59,721 bases of DNA from Thiogranum sp. (GTDB lineage: Bacteria > Pseudomonadota > Gammaproteobacteria > DSM-19610), in NCBI GenBank assembly GCA_024636585.1, contig JAGXGS010000021.1:1-59721 (forward strand). The letters run 5' to 3'. Below the pieces are notes generated by a model. That model was given only the letters and a program-made list of their open reading frames with translations. It made no database searches and had not been told where the DNA came from. Made by a program: the position numbers and the translations under genes. Shown here piece by piece: positions 41,805 to 49,639 of this stretch (positions within the stretch are counted from its first letter, which is position 1; every line of letters begins with the position of its first letter).

Positions 41805-44753
41805 TTAGGCCGGCGACCGCAGACTGACATCGCCAGCCGGATCCACGCCGCGCAGCAGCATGGCCACCGGAAAATTCTCCAGCAGCTGCGCGAGCGCCAG
41901 GCGTGAGGGGCCGTTGCTGTCGGGGCCGAGCTGGAATCGGCGTCCGGTAAAAAGCTCATGCCATTCGCCTTCCGGAACCGACGCGGCGAGTCCGGAGGAA
42001 GCCTCGGGCATAATGATCGCAGTGTCATCCCAGACCTCATGACCCAGTGGCATCCGCGTGCCCTCTCCGGTCAGGGCACCGAACCGGCAAGGTGCCACGG
42101 TCACCGCACAACTGCCGTCTGGCGCGGTGCGGGCGAAAGCGCAGATCTGTCCGGCGCCCACGCCTTCCGCCTCGATCGCGACGTAATCGCTGTCGGTGAA
42201 CAGCCCTGGCCAGGCGCGGCGCAACCGTAGCAGGCGCGCAGTCAGGTAGAGCTTGACGCGGCTGTCCGCCGGCGTATCGAGCAACTGCCGAACCGCCCCG
42301 GCCTGGTCGCGGGTCTCGGCGAGCAGCGGTTCCAGTTCCTCCAGCAGATTGCGCCGCCGGTCATAGTCCACCGGCCGGCGATTATCGGGATCGACCAGCC
42401 GGAACTCGAACAGTTCGCAGCCCTGGTAGATGTCCGGCACTCCCGGCGCAGTCAACTTGAGCAGCGTCTGCGCCAGACTGTTGTAAACACCAATGCCAGC
42501 GATCTGTTTCTGGAACGGCAGAAAGTTCGCGAGAAAGGCATTGGCTGTCGGGTTGCGCAACAATGCGCGCACGAAATTTTCCACGCCCGCTTCATACTCG
42601 GCATCCGGGTTCAACCAGGCGCTATGCACCTTGGCCTCGCGTACTGCCTTGATCATGTAGCCGATCACCCGCTCGCATAATGATTCCATCCCGGCTTCTG
42701 CAACTTCGCCCAGTGGCCATACCCCGAGCAGCGTCTGGTACACCAGGTATTCGTCATTGCGCGACGGTGCGCGCAGGCCTGCCACCAGATGTTTGCGCGA
42801 TGCATTGATGCGGCTCCAGCGCGCCACGTGCCGACGCCACACGTCGGGCAGTTCCGACAGCACGTTGAGTCGCGCGCGCACGTCCTCGCCGCGTTTGCTG
42901 TCATGCGTGGAAGTCGCCAGCATCGCCCGCGACCAGCGCCGTTGCCGCTCCTGATTGGCGTAGTGAAATGCCGGCACCGAGGTGCCGAAGTGAGACGGAT
43001 CGCCACCGACGTCATTGAGCGATATCAGACGGTTGTAAATATAGAACGTCGTGTCTTCCATACCTTTCGCCATCACCGGCGCAGTGTACTGCTGGAAACG
43101 CATCACGAAATTCAGCGCCAGTCGGCGCAGCTCTTCATCCTGCTCCGCCAGGCCGCCGAGCTGCAGCATATCGCGCAGGAACGCGAACAGGCTGGAATCC
43201 ACATTGCGGCTGCGGCGCTCGGCGTGGATCAGCGCCCAGTCCTGGAAACGAAGATCCTGCTCACTCACTCCTTCCGCGTCCACGTAGCTTCGGTATACCG
43301 GAAAACTGGCTGCCAGCTCGGATAGCGCATCGCGCAATCCGTTCAGCGTGTAATCGCGGGTATGGCGGTTGCGTTGGGCAATGCGGCTTATCTGCGCCGC
43401 AAGCACTGTGAGTTCGCTGGACAATACGCTGCGGATAATGAGTTTCTTGCGTCCGTACAGCAACGCGTCGTAATCGTGCGGTATACCGGTGAAGCGCACG
43501 TACAGACGCGTAAGCGGTCGTTCGCCGGCGGGATCGATAAACACGCCATTGACCAGAGCGGAAAATTCATAGCCGGTAGTTCCATCCACCGGCCAGCTCT
43601 CGGGAAGGTGTTCATGCGGCATCAGGATTTTTTCTACCACCAGGTAAAACTGCTCGCTGGCGCCGACATCTCTCAGCGCGGCGCGCAATCGGTACAGATA
43701 ACCGCGCGGGTCACGCAATCCGTCCGGGTGATCGATGCGCAAACCCTGTAGCTGGCCATTTCCGATCAGCTCCAGCACCAGTCGATGGGTGTCGGCGAAT
43801 ACGCCCGACTGCTCCATGCGCAGGCCCGCCAGATCGTTGATATCGAAAAAACGCCGGTAATTGATTTCATCCGTGGCAACACGCCAGAACGCCAGTCGGT
43901 AGCTCTGCGACTCCAGCAGTCCGTGCAGATAATCGAAGCTTGCCGGGTCGCCGGGCTCGCCGCTGACTGCCTGCACAGTGACATCGATCTGTTCCTGCAG
44001 TGCCGGCCAGTCGCTCGCCAGCGCCTTCAGCTCGCGCTTGAGCCGGGCACTTTCCTCGAGCCGTATCTGCTGCTGATGAGGATCGCGCACATCACGGGCA
44101 GGCAGGCTGCGGAACGCTCCGGACAACGATTGCAACGCCGGCAGCTGCTGTGCAGCATCAGTCTGCACAGCAGCCAATGCGGCGCTGACGCTGTCCAGAA
44201 CCATGGCATAACTGACCGGATCCAGCGGGAAGCGGTGCTCGTGATACCAGACACTGAGGCTGCCTTCTTCAGGCGCGTAACGCAGTTGCAGGTCGCCGCT
44301 TTCCAGAATCGCGCCATAGTGATCGCCCAGCACCGGCAACAGCAGCCGGCCGCGCAGGGTCGGTATGAATGATTGCCAGTCGATGTCGAAATACTCGGCG
44401 TAGACCGACACCTCGCCATGTTCCAGCACATCGAGCCACCAGCCATTGTCATGGCCGCCCACGCCCATGTGGTTCGGCACCAGGTCAAGTATGTGGCCCA
44501 TGTCGTGAGCAGCCATTTCCGCCACCCAGGCGGCGTGGCTGTCACGGTCACCGATCTCCGGATTAAGCGAACCGTGATCGACGATATCGTAACCGTGCAG
44601 ACTGCCCGGGCGTGCCTTGAGGTACGGAGAAACATAGCTGTGGGTAATTCCCAGCGCGTGCAGATAAGGCACCAGCTCACGCGCGGCGTCGAATCCAAAG
44701 TCCTTGTTGAGCTGCAGCCGGTAAGTCGCAGCTGGCGTAACTGGAATCGTCAT
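41805..44753 (-). CDS. treY: Malto-oligosyltrehalose synthase
   Basis: The ATG at 44753 overlaps the treZ stop by one base (TAATG). The 982-residue GH13 protein shows TYRLQLNKDFGFDAARELV, the family's SPYLKARPGSLHGYDIVD and DLVPNHMGVG near the N-terminus, RIDHPDGLRDPRGYL around the catalytic Asp, and TSTHDSKRGEDVRARL. TreY turns the reducing end of malto-oligosaccharides into an alpha,alpha-1,1 trehalose unit, which TreZ then releases. The length is slightly above the usual 700-900 residues. Confidence 0.95.
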   Translation of the reverse strand: MTIPVTPAATYRLQLNKDFGFDAARELVPYLHALGITHSYVSPYLKARPGSLHGYDIVDHGSLNPEIGDRDSHAAWVAEMAAHDMGHILDLVPNHMGVGGHDNGWWLDVLEHGEVSVYAEYFDIDWQSFIPTLRGRLLLPVLGDHYGAILESGDLQLRYAPEEGSLSVWYHEHRFPLDPVSYAMVLDSVSAALAAVQTDAAQQLPALQSLSGAFRSLPARDVRDPHQQQIRLEESARLKRELKALASDWPALQEQIDVTVQAVSGEPGDPASFDYLHGLLESQSYRLAFWRVATDEINYRRFFDINDLAGLRMEQSGVFADTHRLVLELIGNGQLQGLRIDHPDGLRDPRGYLYRLRAALRDVGASEQFYLVVEKILMPHEHLPESWPVDGTTGYEFSALVNGVFIDPAGERPLTRLYVRFTGIPHDYDALLYGRKKLIIRSVLSSELTVLAAQISRIAQRNRHTRDYTLNGLRDALSELAASFPVYRSYVDAEGVSEQDLRFQDWALIHAERRSRNVDSSLFAFLRDMLQLGGLAEQDEELRRLALNFVMRFQQYTAPVMAKGMEDTTFYIYNRLISLNDVGGDPSHFGTSVPAFHYANQERQRRWSRAMLATSTHDSKRGEDVRARLNVLSELPDVWRRHVARWSRINASRKHLVAGLRAPSRNDEYLVYQTLLGVWPLGEVAEAGMESLCERVIGYMIKAVREAKVHSAWLNPDAEYEAGVENFVRALLRNPTANAFLANFLPFQKQIAGIGVYNSLAQTLLKLTAPGVPDIYQGCELFEFRLVDPDNRRPVDYDRRRNLLEELEPLLAETRDQAGAVRQLLDTPADSRVKLYLTARLLRLRRAWPGLFTDSDYVAIEAEGVGAGQICAFARTAPDGSCAVTVAPCRFGALTGEGTRMPLGHEVWDDTAIIMPEASSGLAASVPEGEWHELFTGRRFQLGPDSNGPSRLALAQLLENFPVAMLLRGVDPAGDVSLRSPA

Positions 44754-46582
44754 TATGCCGCCAGGTCCGGAATCCGTTCGGCCTCCAGATACCACGCCAG
44801 CCCCCAGCCCGGGAGCCGCGCGCAGTCATCCTGAAGGACCGTGTGGGTGGCGTAGAGGCAATCGCCAGGCGGCCGCACCGGGCCCGTCGTCTCCATGTCA
44901 CTGAAGTTCGCCAGCAACGTCAGCGTAGCGCCATCCTGCCATTCCCAGCGCACGCTCAGGCTGTCGGCACCCAACCGCTCCCAGTCGGTACGCGCCGGCT
45001 GGGCCAGCAACGGCACCAGGTGATCCCGACGCAGGCCAAGCAGTTCGCGATGCAGTGACAGCCATTCGATTCCCTCTGCGGATTCGGCATCCGCCCAGTC
45101 GAGCACTGCCAGCCTGAATGTTTCCTCGGCCATCGGATCCGGAACTCGCGCCAGTGACTCCGGGTCCTGGAACTCCGGAAATCGGGCAAACTCCTGGCGA
45201 CGGCCTTCAGTGACGGCCTCAGCCAGATCCGCGCCGAAATCACAAAAGAACGGGAACGGCTGACGTGCGTTCCATTCCTGGCCCATGAACAGCAGCGGTG
45301 GTGGCGGCGCCAGCAGCAACAGTGCAGTGGCGGCACGAAACGCCGCCGGTGATGTCAGCGCCGCCAGCCGTTCGCCAAAGGCGCGGTTGCCAACCTGATC
45401 ATGATTCTGCACGAATGCAACGAATGCCGTTACCGGCAGGTCTGCGCTGGGCTCACCGCGCCGCTCGCCGTTTCGATAGGCGGAGGGTTCGCCCTGAAAA
45501 GCAAAGCCTTCGCACAGGCAGCGTGCCAGATGACGCACCGGGTCGTCGGCATAATCGCGGTAGTAGCCCTGCGTCTCTCCGGTGAACAGCACATGGCAGG
45601 CGTGATGTATATCGTCGTTCCACTGCGCCACGTACCACTGCGGTTCACCCTGGTCATCGCGCGCCAGATAATGTGCAGCGTTGTCATCGTTTTCCAGCAC
45701 CAGGTGAATCTGCCGGTCCCGGCCCAGCCCGGCCCGCACTGCGGTCGCCAGTTCCTCGATGATATCCGGCCTTGAATCATCCTGAATAGCGTGTATCGCA
45801 TCGAGACGCAGTCCGTCGATGTTATACTCCTCCAGCCAGTACAGCGCATTGTGTATGAAGAAGTCGCGCACCACGCGATTACCCGGACCGTCGAAATTGA
45901 GACCGGCGCCCCAGGGCGTCTGATGGCGATCGGTGAAAAAGTCCGACGCATAGAGATGCAGATAGTTGCCTTCGGGACCAAAGTGGTTATAGACCACATC
46001 CAGAAATACCATCATGCCCAGCGCATGTGCATCATTGACCAGCGCCTTCAGGTCTTCGGGGCGGCCGTAACAGCTGTCGGGAGCGAATGGCAGCACCCCG
46101 TCATAACCCCAGTTGCGGTTGCCGGGAAAGTCGCTTACCGGCATCAACTCGACGGCTGTGACGCCGAGTTGCGCCAGGTGCGTCAGCTTGTCGCGCACCG
46201 CTGACAAAGTGCCTTCGGGTGTATAAGTACCGACATGCAGTTCATAGATGACCGCCTCCTCCCAGGGTCGGCCGCGCCAGTCGCTATCCGACCAGTCGAA
46301 GGCCGCGGGATCGATCACCTCGCTGGCCCCGTGCACATCGTCCGGCTGAAAACGCGACGCGGGATCAGGGATGCGGGTTCCATCATTCAGAACATAACGA
46401 TAGCGGCTGTCTGCACCGGCCAGATCCGTGCGACAGGAAAACCAGCCATCCGGCTGCGCAGTCAGCGGCACTGCCTGAAACTCCCCCGCGTTTTCCACTT
46501 CAAGCGCCAGATCCTGCGTGCCCGGCGCCCAGATACGAAAATGCACCTGCCCGTCGTCCTGAAATTCGGCGCCGAAAGGCAT
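44753..46582 (-). CDS. treZ: Malto-oligosyltrehalose trehalohydrolase
   Basis: The start at 46582 (MPFGAEFQDDGQVHFRIWAPG) gives 609 residues. An N-terminal CBM48-like domain (1-105) is followed by a GH13 barrel with VIYELHVGTYTPEGTL, MVFLDVVYNHFGPEGNY, GLRLDAIHAIQD (nucleophile Asp), IHLVLENDDNA (acid Glu) and FVQNHDQVGNRA. TreZ cleaves trehalose from the TreY product. No treX or glgX debranching gene is visible in the window. Confidence 0.95.
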   Translation of the reverse strand: MPFGAEFQDDGQVHFRIWAPGTQDLALEVENAGEFQAVPLTAQPDGWFSCRTDLAGADSRYRYVLNDGTRIPDPASRFQPDDVHGASEVIDPAAFDWSDSDWRGRPWEEAVIYELHVGTYTPEGTLSAVRDKLTHLAQLGVTAVELMPVSDFPGNRNWGYDGVLPFAPDSCYGRPEDLKALVNDAHALGMMVFLDVVYNHFGPEGNYLHLYASDFFTDRHQTPWGAGLNFDGPGNRVVRDFFIHNALYWLEEYNIDGLRLDAIHAIQDDSRPDIIEELATAVRAGLGRDRQIHLVLENDDNAAHYLARDDQGEPQWYVAQWNDDIHHACHVLFTGETQGYYRDYADDPVRHLARCLCEGFAFQGEPSAYRNGERRGEPSADLPVTAFVAFVQNHDQVGNRAFGERLAALTSPAAFRAATALLLLAPPPPLLFMGQEWNARQPFPFFCDFGADLAEAVTEGRRQEFARFPEFQDPESLARVPDPMAEETFRLAVLDWADAESAEGIEWLSLHRELLGLRRDHLVPLLAQPARTDWERLGADSLSVRWEWQDGATLTLLANFSDMETTGPVRPPGDCLYATHTVLQDDCARLPGWGLAWYLEAERIPDLAA

Positions 46583-46834
46583 CGGATGATAACGTTTCAA
46601 ATGTTTCGCCCTCCCTGGCGTGTGGCATGAATCGAATGGACGCGCGTATGAGGGATTTTCTGCTCGTGCCTGAGCATTCACCTGTGGTCCTTTGTTTGAG
46701 TATAGCAGGCGCAGCTACGCGGCCTGGCGCCGCACGCTCGAGAAAATGGCTGGAATCAGGGAGATTCAGCGCGAATGAACAGGATGTGGAGCCATATGTT
46801 CGCGTTCAGCTTTTTGCAGTAATCACGAGTGTTG

Positions 46835-47437
46835 TCATGTTACCCGTACCGCCTGCAGGAACAGTATCACCAGCTGCTGCACCAGATCCTCGAGACTGTA
46901 GTTGCGATAGCGGTCCGCCTGATGGACGATCTTCGCGTACAGCGCCTCGCGCACCATGCCCTGGAACAGAAGCGCCGCAACGCGCGCATCCACCGCCGGC
47001 ACCCGTCCCTCCCGGCGCAATTCGCCGAGGCCGTACTCGATATAGTCCGCAAACGGTCGCCAGCGATTCTCGAAGAACTGATATGCAGCCTGGCTGCCGG
47101 CGAGCGCGGCGTGCAGTTCCATGCGCAGATAATCCGGATCGCGCGCCACGCTCTGCACATACATAAGCGTCATGCGCTTCAGCAGACCGGCGAAGTCATC
47201 GGGCCCGCGCACCACGATATCGACGTAGTTCTCGCGCTTGCAGGCGATCGCGCTCAGAACTGATTCGTAGAGATCGAGCTTGGAAGGGAAATGCCGGTAC
47301 AGGACAGCCGGGCTCACGGCGAGGCGCGCGGCGATTTCGTCCACCGAGACCCCGTGATACCCCTTGTCGGCGAACAACACCTTGGCCACCGCCAGGATCG
47401 AGGCGCGACGTTCAGCCGCCTGTAGCCGCTTCGCCAT
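46835..47437 (-). CDS. TetR-family transcriptional regulator
   Basis: The 200-residue protein has an N-terminal TetR HTH (about 10-60; ILAVAKVLFADKGYHGVSVDEIAARLAVSPAVLYRHFPSK split across helices 1-4) and a helical ligand-binding C-terminus. It starts 12 bp after the TusA-like gene, in one operon. A perfect 14-bp palindrome at 47706-47719 upstream of that operon is the likely operator. Inducer unknown. Confidence 0.92.
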   Translation of the reverse strand: MAKRLQAAERRASILAVAKVLFADKGYHGVSVDEIAARLAVSPAVLYRHFPSKLDLYESVLSAIACKRENYVDIVVRGPDDFAGLLKRMTLMYVQSVARDPDYLRMELHAALAGSQAAYQFFENRWRPFADYIEYGLGELRREGRVPAVDARVAALLFQGMVREALYAKIVHQADRYRNYSLEDLVQQLVILFLQAVRVT

Positions 47438-47448
47438 GAGCCCGGCGT

Positions 47449-47682
47449 TCAGCTCGCCTTGCGAATGAGAAATTCGAATGCGCCGTCGTTCTGGCTCGAC
47501 GACAACAGTTCATTCCCGGTCTGACGACAGAAGGCTTCGAAATCCTTCACCGAACCGGGATCGGTGGCCAGGATACGCAGCACCTGTCCGCCCCCCAGGC
47601 CGGTGATGCTCTTTCTGGCCCGCAGGATCGGCAGGGGGCAATTGAGACCGCGGGCATCCAGTTCCTGATCAAAAGTCGCCAT
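47449..47682 (-). CDS. TusA-like sulfur carrier protein
   Basis: The 77-residue protein has the SirA/TusA signature ELDARGLNCPLPILRARKSI with the sulfur-accepting Cys in CPxP, and the DPGSVKDFEAFCRQTG segment. Such proteins carry persulfide sulfur. It is first in an operon with a TetR regulator, not with tusBCD genes, suggesting a regulated sulfur-transfer role rather than tRNA thiolation. Confidence 0.92.
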   Translation of the reverse strand: MATFDQELDARGLNCPLPILRARKSITGLGGGQVLRILATDPGSVKDFEAFCRQTGNELLSSSQNDGAFEFLIRKAS

Positions 47683-47705
47683 GATGTTCTCCTCAGATTA
47701 AGTTA

Positions 47706-47719
47706 GTGAACGTTCACTT
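47706..47719. promoter_or_regulatory. Palindromic operator AGTGAACGTTCACT, probable TetR site
   Basis: A perfect 14-bp dyad lies 24 bp upstream of the TusA-like ATG, with AAGTT/AACTT flanks extending the symmetry with one extra base. The TGAACGTTCA type is common for autoregulated TetR repressors. Confidence 0.75.
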
Positions 47720-47887
47720 AACTTAGGATAGCGTACCGGTGCTGTCAAGCTCTCCGGAATCGAGCCCGACTCAAAAGAGGTATTTCAACAGCTTAATTAC
47801 GTGGCGGAGCCAGCTGCAGCGTTATCGAGGGACAGTTTCCGCTAATCCCGCAATTCGACGCTGTGCCGGAGCGCCGCCCGCTGCGAT

Positions 47888-48226
47888 CTACATTGCGTCG
47901 CAATTGGAGTGTTCCTGCATTCCGGGCAGCATGTGCGATTCGGCCCAGCTTTTCAGCGCATGAAGTACGGGTCGAAGCGAATTGCCGAATTCGGTGATGG
48001 AATACTCGACACGCGGCGGTACTTCGGGATAAATGGTGCGCGTAATCAGCCCGTCTTTTTCCAGCTGCCGGAGTTGATTTGTCAACGTCCTTTGCGTGAC
48101 GTTGGGGATCAGCCTTCGCAGCTCATTGAACCGGCGAGTTTCCTCCATAACACGAAACAGGATGATCGATTTCCATTTTCCGCCGATGATATCGAGCGCA
48201 GCCTCGACCGGACAGCTCGTATACAC
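47888..48226 (-). CDS. HxlR-family winged-helix regulator
   Basis: A GTG at 48226 starts a 112-residue protein with the HxlR signature: CPVEAALDIIGGKWKSIILF, RFNELRRLIPNVTQRTLTNQLRQLE and VEYSITEFGNSLRPVL. Many members sense redox or electrophile stress through the N-terminal Cys, and this one keeps that Cys (CPVEA). It diverges from a glutathione S-transferase gene. Confidence 0.93.
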   Translation of the reverse strand: MYTSCPVEAALDIIGGKWKSIILFRVMEETRRFNELRRLIPNVTQRTLTNQLRQLEKDGLITRTIYPEVPPRVEYSITEFGNSLRPVLHALKSWAESHMLPGMQEHSNCDAM

Positions 48227-48277
48227 CTTGTGTCGTTGTTTACGAATGCAGCCCCCAATGATCTTAATAAATCGTTA

Positions 48278-48310
48278 TTCGTGATGTAAGGTAAACATCA
48301 TCATTACGAA
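48278..48310. promoter_or_regulatory. Imperfect inverted repeat between hxlR-type and GST genes
   Basis: TTCGTGATG and CATCATTACGAA are reverse complements except for three extra bases in one arm, separated by about 12 bp. It lies in the 109-bp divergent region and is a candidate operator for the HxlR protein. Confidence 0.35.
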
Positions 48311-48335
48311 CAAAAATAACCAAAGGTGTCCTGCA

Positions 48336-48941
48336 ATGCAGCTTTTCTACTCGAACACATCTCCGTATGCGCGAAAAGTACGACTGGTAATAATTGAAAA
48401 AGGACTGGGCGAACGAGTGCAGTCCGTCGCCTGCAATCCCTTCCAGGATCTGCCGGCCTTGAGTCGCGCCAATCCCTTGAGAAAGGTACCGACCCTCCTC
48501 ACAGATGAAGGCTTCGCTTTGTACGACAGCCCGGTCATCTGCGAGTACCTGGATTATCAACACGACGAGCCTCGCTTGATTCCGGAATCAGGACGCGCGC
48601 GATGGGACGTGCGTCGTCGGGAAGCCATGGCCGATGGACTTATGGACGCGTCATATAACATGATCATGGAACGTAACCGCGCGACGCTGCAGCAGTCGCC
48701 AGAGTGGATCGGGCACTGGCAGGGCGAAGTCGAACGGGTGGTCCAGCAAGCCGAACACGAAATGAACACCACGCCTTCGATGACCGATCTTGCCAGCCTG
48801 GCGCTCGCTGCAGCATTGGGTTACCTCGACTTCAGATTGCCCGACATACCCTGGCGCGGGAACTGCCCTGGCCTTCGCGAGTGGTATGAGGAGTTTGCAT
48901 TGCGTCCTGCTATGCAAGAGACGCGTCCGGTACCAGCTTGA
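48336..48941 (+). CDS. Glutathione S-transferase
   Basis: The 201-residue protein has an N-terminal thioredoxin-like GST domain (LFYSNTSPYARKVRLV with candidate catalytic Ser, KVPTLLTDEGFALYDSPVI with cis-Pro and the Glu/Asp-Ser glutathione contacts) and an all-helical C-terminal domain. The ATG at 48336 is divergent from the HxlR regulator, which probably controls it. Likely role: conjugation or reduction of electrophiles. Confidence 0.93.
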   Translation: MQLFYSNTSPYARKVRLVIIEKGLGERVQSVACNPFQDLPALSRANPLRKVPTLLTDEGFALYDSPVICEYLDYQHDEPRLIPESGRARWDVRRREAMADGLMDASYNMIMERNRATLQQSPEWIGHWQGEVERVVQQAEHEMNTTPSMTDLASLALAAALGYLDFRLPDIPWRGNCPGLREWYEEFALRPAMQETRPVPA

Positions 48942-49037
48942 CAGGCGTGTGCAGCACGCCGGGCAAGTTAAGCGGTAGTGTTCTATTTGTAACCGGGTAT
49001 CACATTTTTCCCTACTTATAGAGGTCATGTCGGTCGG

Positions 49038-49499
49038 CTATACTCGCAGCCGCTCGGGCCAGCCCGGCCCGGCGTGGAAGCGGGAGAACAGCATGAACCT
49101 GGCTATGACCGAAGAACTCAGATGGCTGATCATCATAACGCTGGTTACCGGATTGATGTGGGTACCATTCAGCTTGCTGCGCCCCGGTATATCCAGCTCT
49201 CTGGCGCGTTCGTACAATTCGGTTTTGGAAAGATCGTCCAGCGCTTCGAACCAGATCGGATCGATCTGATCCAGTGGCACAAAACGTTTGAGATCGATTT
49301 CGCGCGACTTTTCCGGCGCCAACGCTTCCAGTTCTTCGTCCTTCACAATCACGAACTGGTCTTTCTCCACTTCATAACCGCGCACGATGTCGTCGGCTTC
49401 CAGCGGCTCGGCATCCTTGCTGCAGAAATAGCGCCTGCGCAGCGGCGTGCCATCCTGTTCCAGGCGCAGATCGTAGTGCAGCCGTCGCGCCACAGGCAC
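49038..49499 (-). pseudogene. Decayed ku gene with a LigD-like head
   Basis: The 153-residue open frame contains a middle piece of bacterial Ku (RRRYFCSKDAEPLEADDIV, RGYEVEKDQFVIVKDEELE, EALAPEKSREIDLKRFVPL, then DQIDPIWFE) joined directly to a Ku C-terminal tail motif (LSKTELYERARELDIPGRSK). About half of the Ku core between them, and the N-terminal FGLV segment, are missing. The first residues (APVPVARRLHYDLRLEQDG, from about 49508) look like the LigD phosphoesterase motif. The last ~45 residues look like noise. The gene therefore cannot encode a working end-joining protein. It ends upstream against a palindromic repeat at 49558. Confidence 0.72.
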
Positions 49500-49557
49500 C
49501 GGTGCAAATCACCCACTACGGGAGCGCTGTCCACCACGCAATCAAGAGGACCGCCCC

Positions 49558-49639
49558 GTCATTACGATGCCTTGACCCGGTGGGTAAGGTACCCGTAATG
49601 AACACCGAAGGGGTTCTACGGGCGTAGCGCGGCAATCTC
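49558..49639 (-). repeat. Palindromic intergenic repeat, copy C
   Basis: GTCATTACGATGCCTTGACC to ACACCGAAGGGGTTCTACGG matches the ~58-bp element at 8021 and 15571 in inverted orientation to copy A, followed by GCGCGGCAATCTC, the inner arm of the longer units. The last bases include the stop codon of the histidine kinase. Confidence 0.8.

Noticed and set aside
44753-46582. treZ as glycogen branching enzyme GlgB
   Set aside because: The short length, the DIQD/HDQVGN pattern and the overlap with treY point to trehalohydrolase; GlgB is longer with different active-site blocks.
47739-47963. 74-codon plus-strand frame between the TetR operator and the HxlR gene
   Set aside because: Partly antisense to the HxlR gene, no ribosome binding site and no recognisable protein features.
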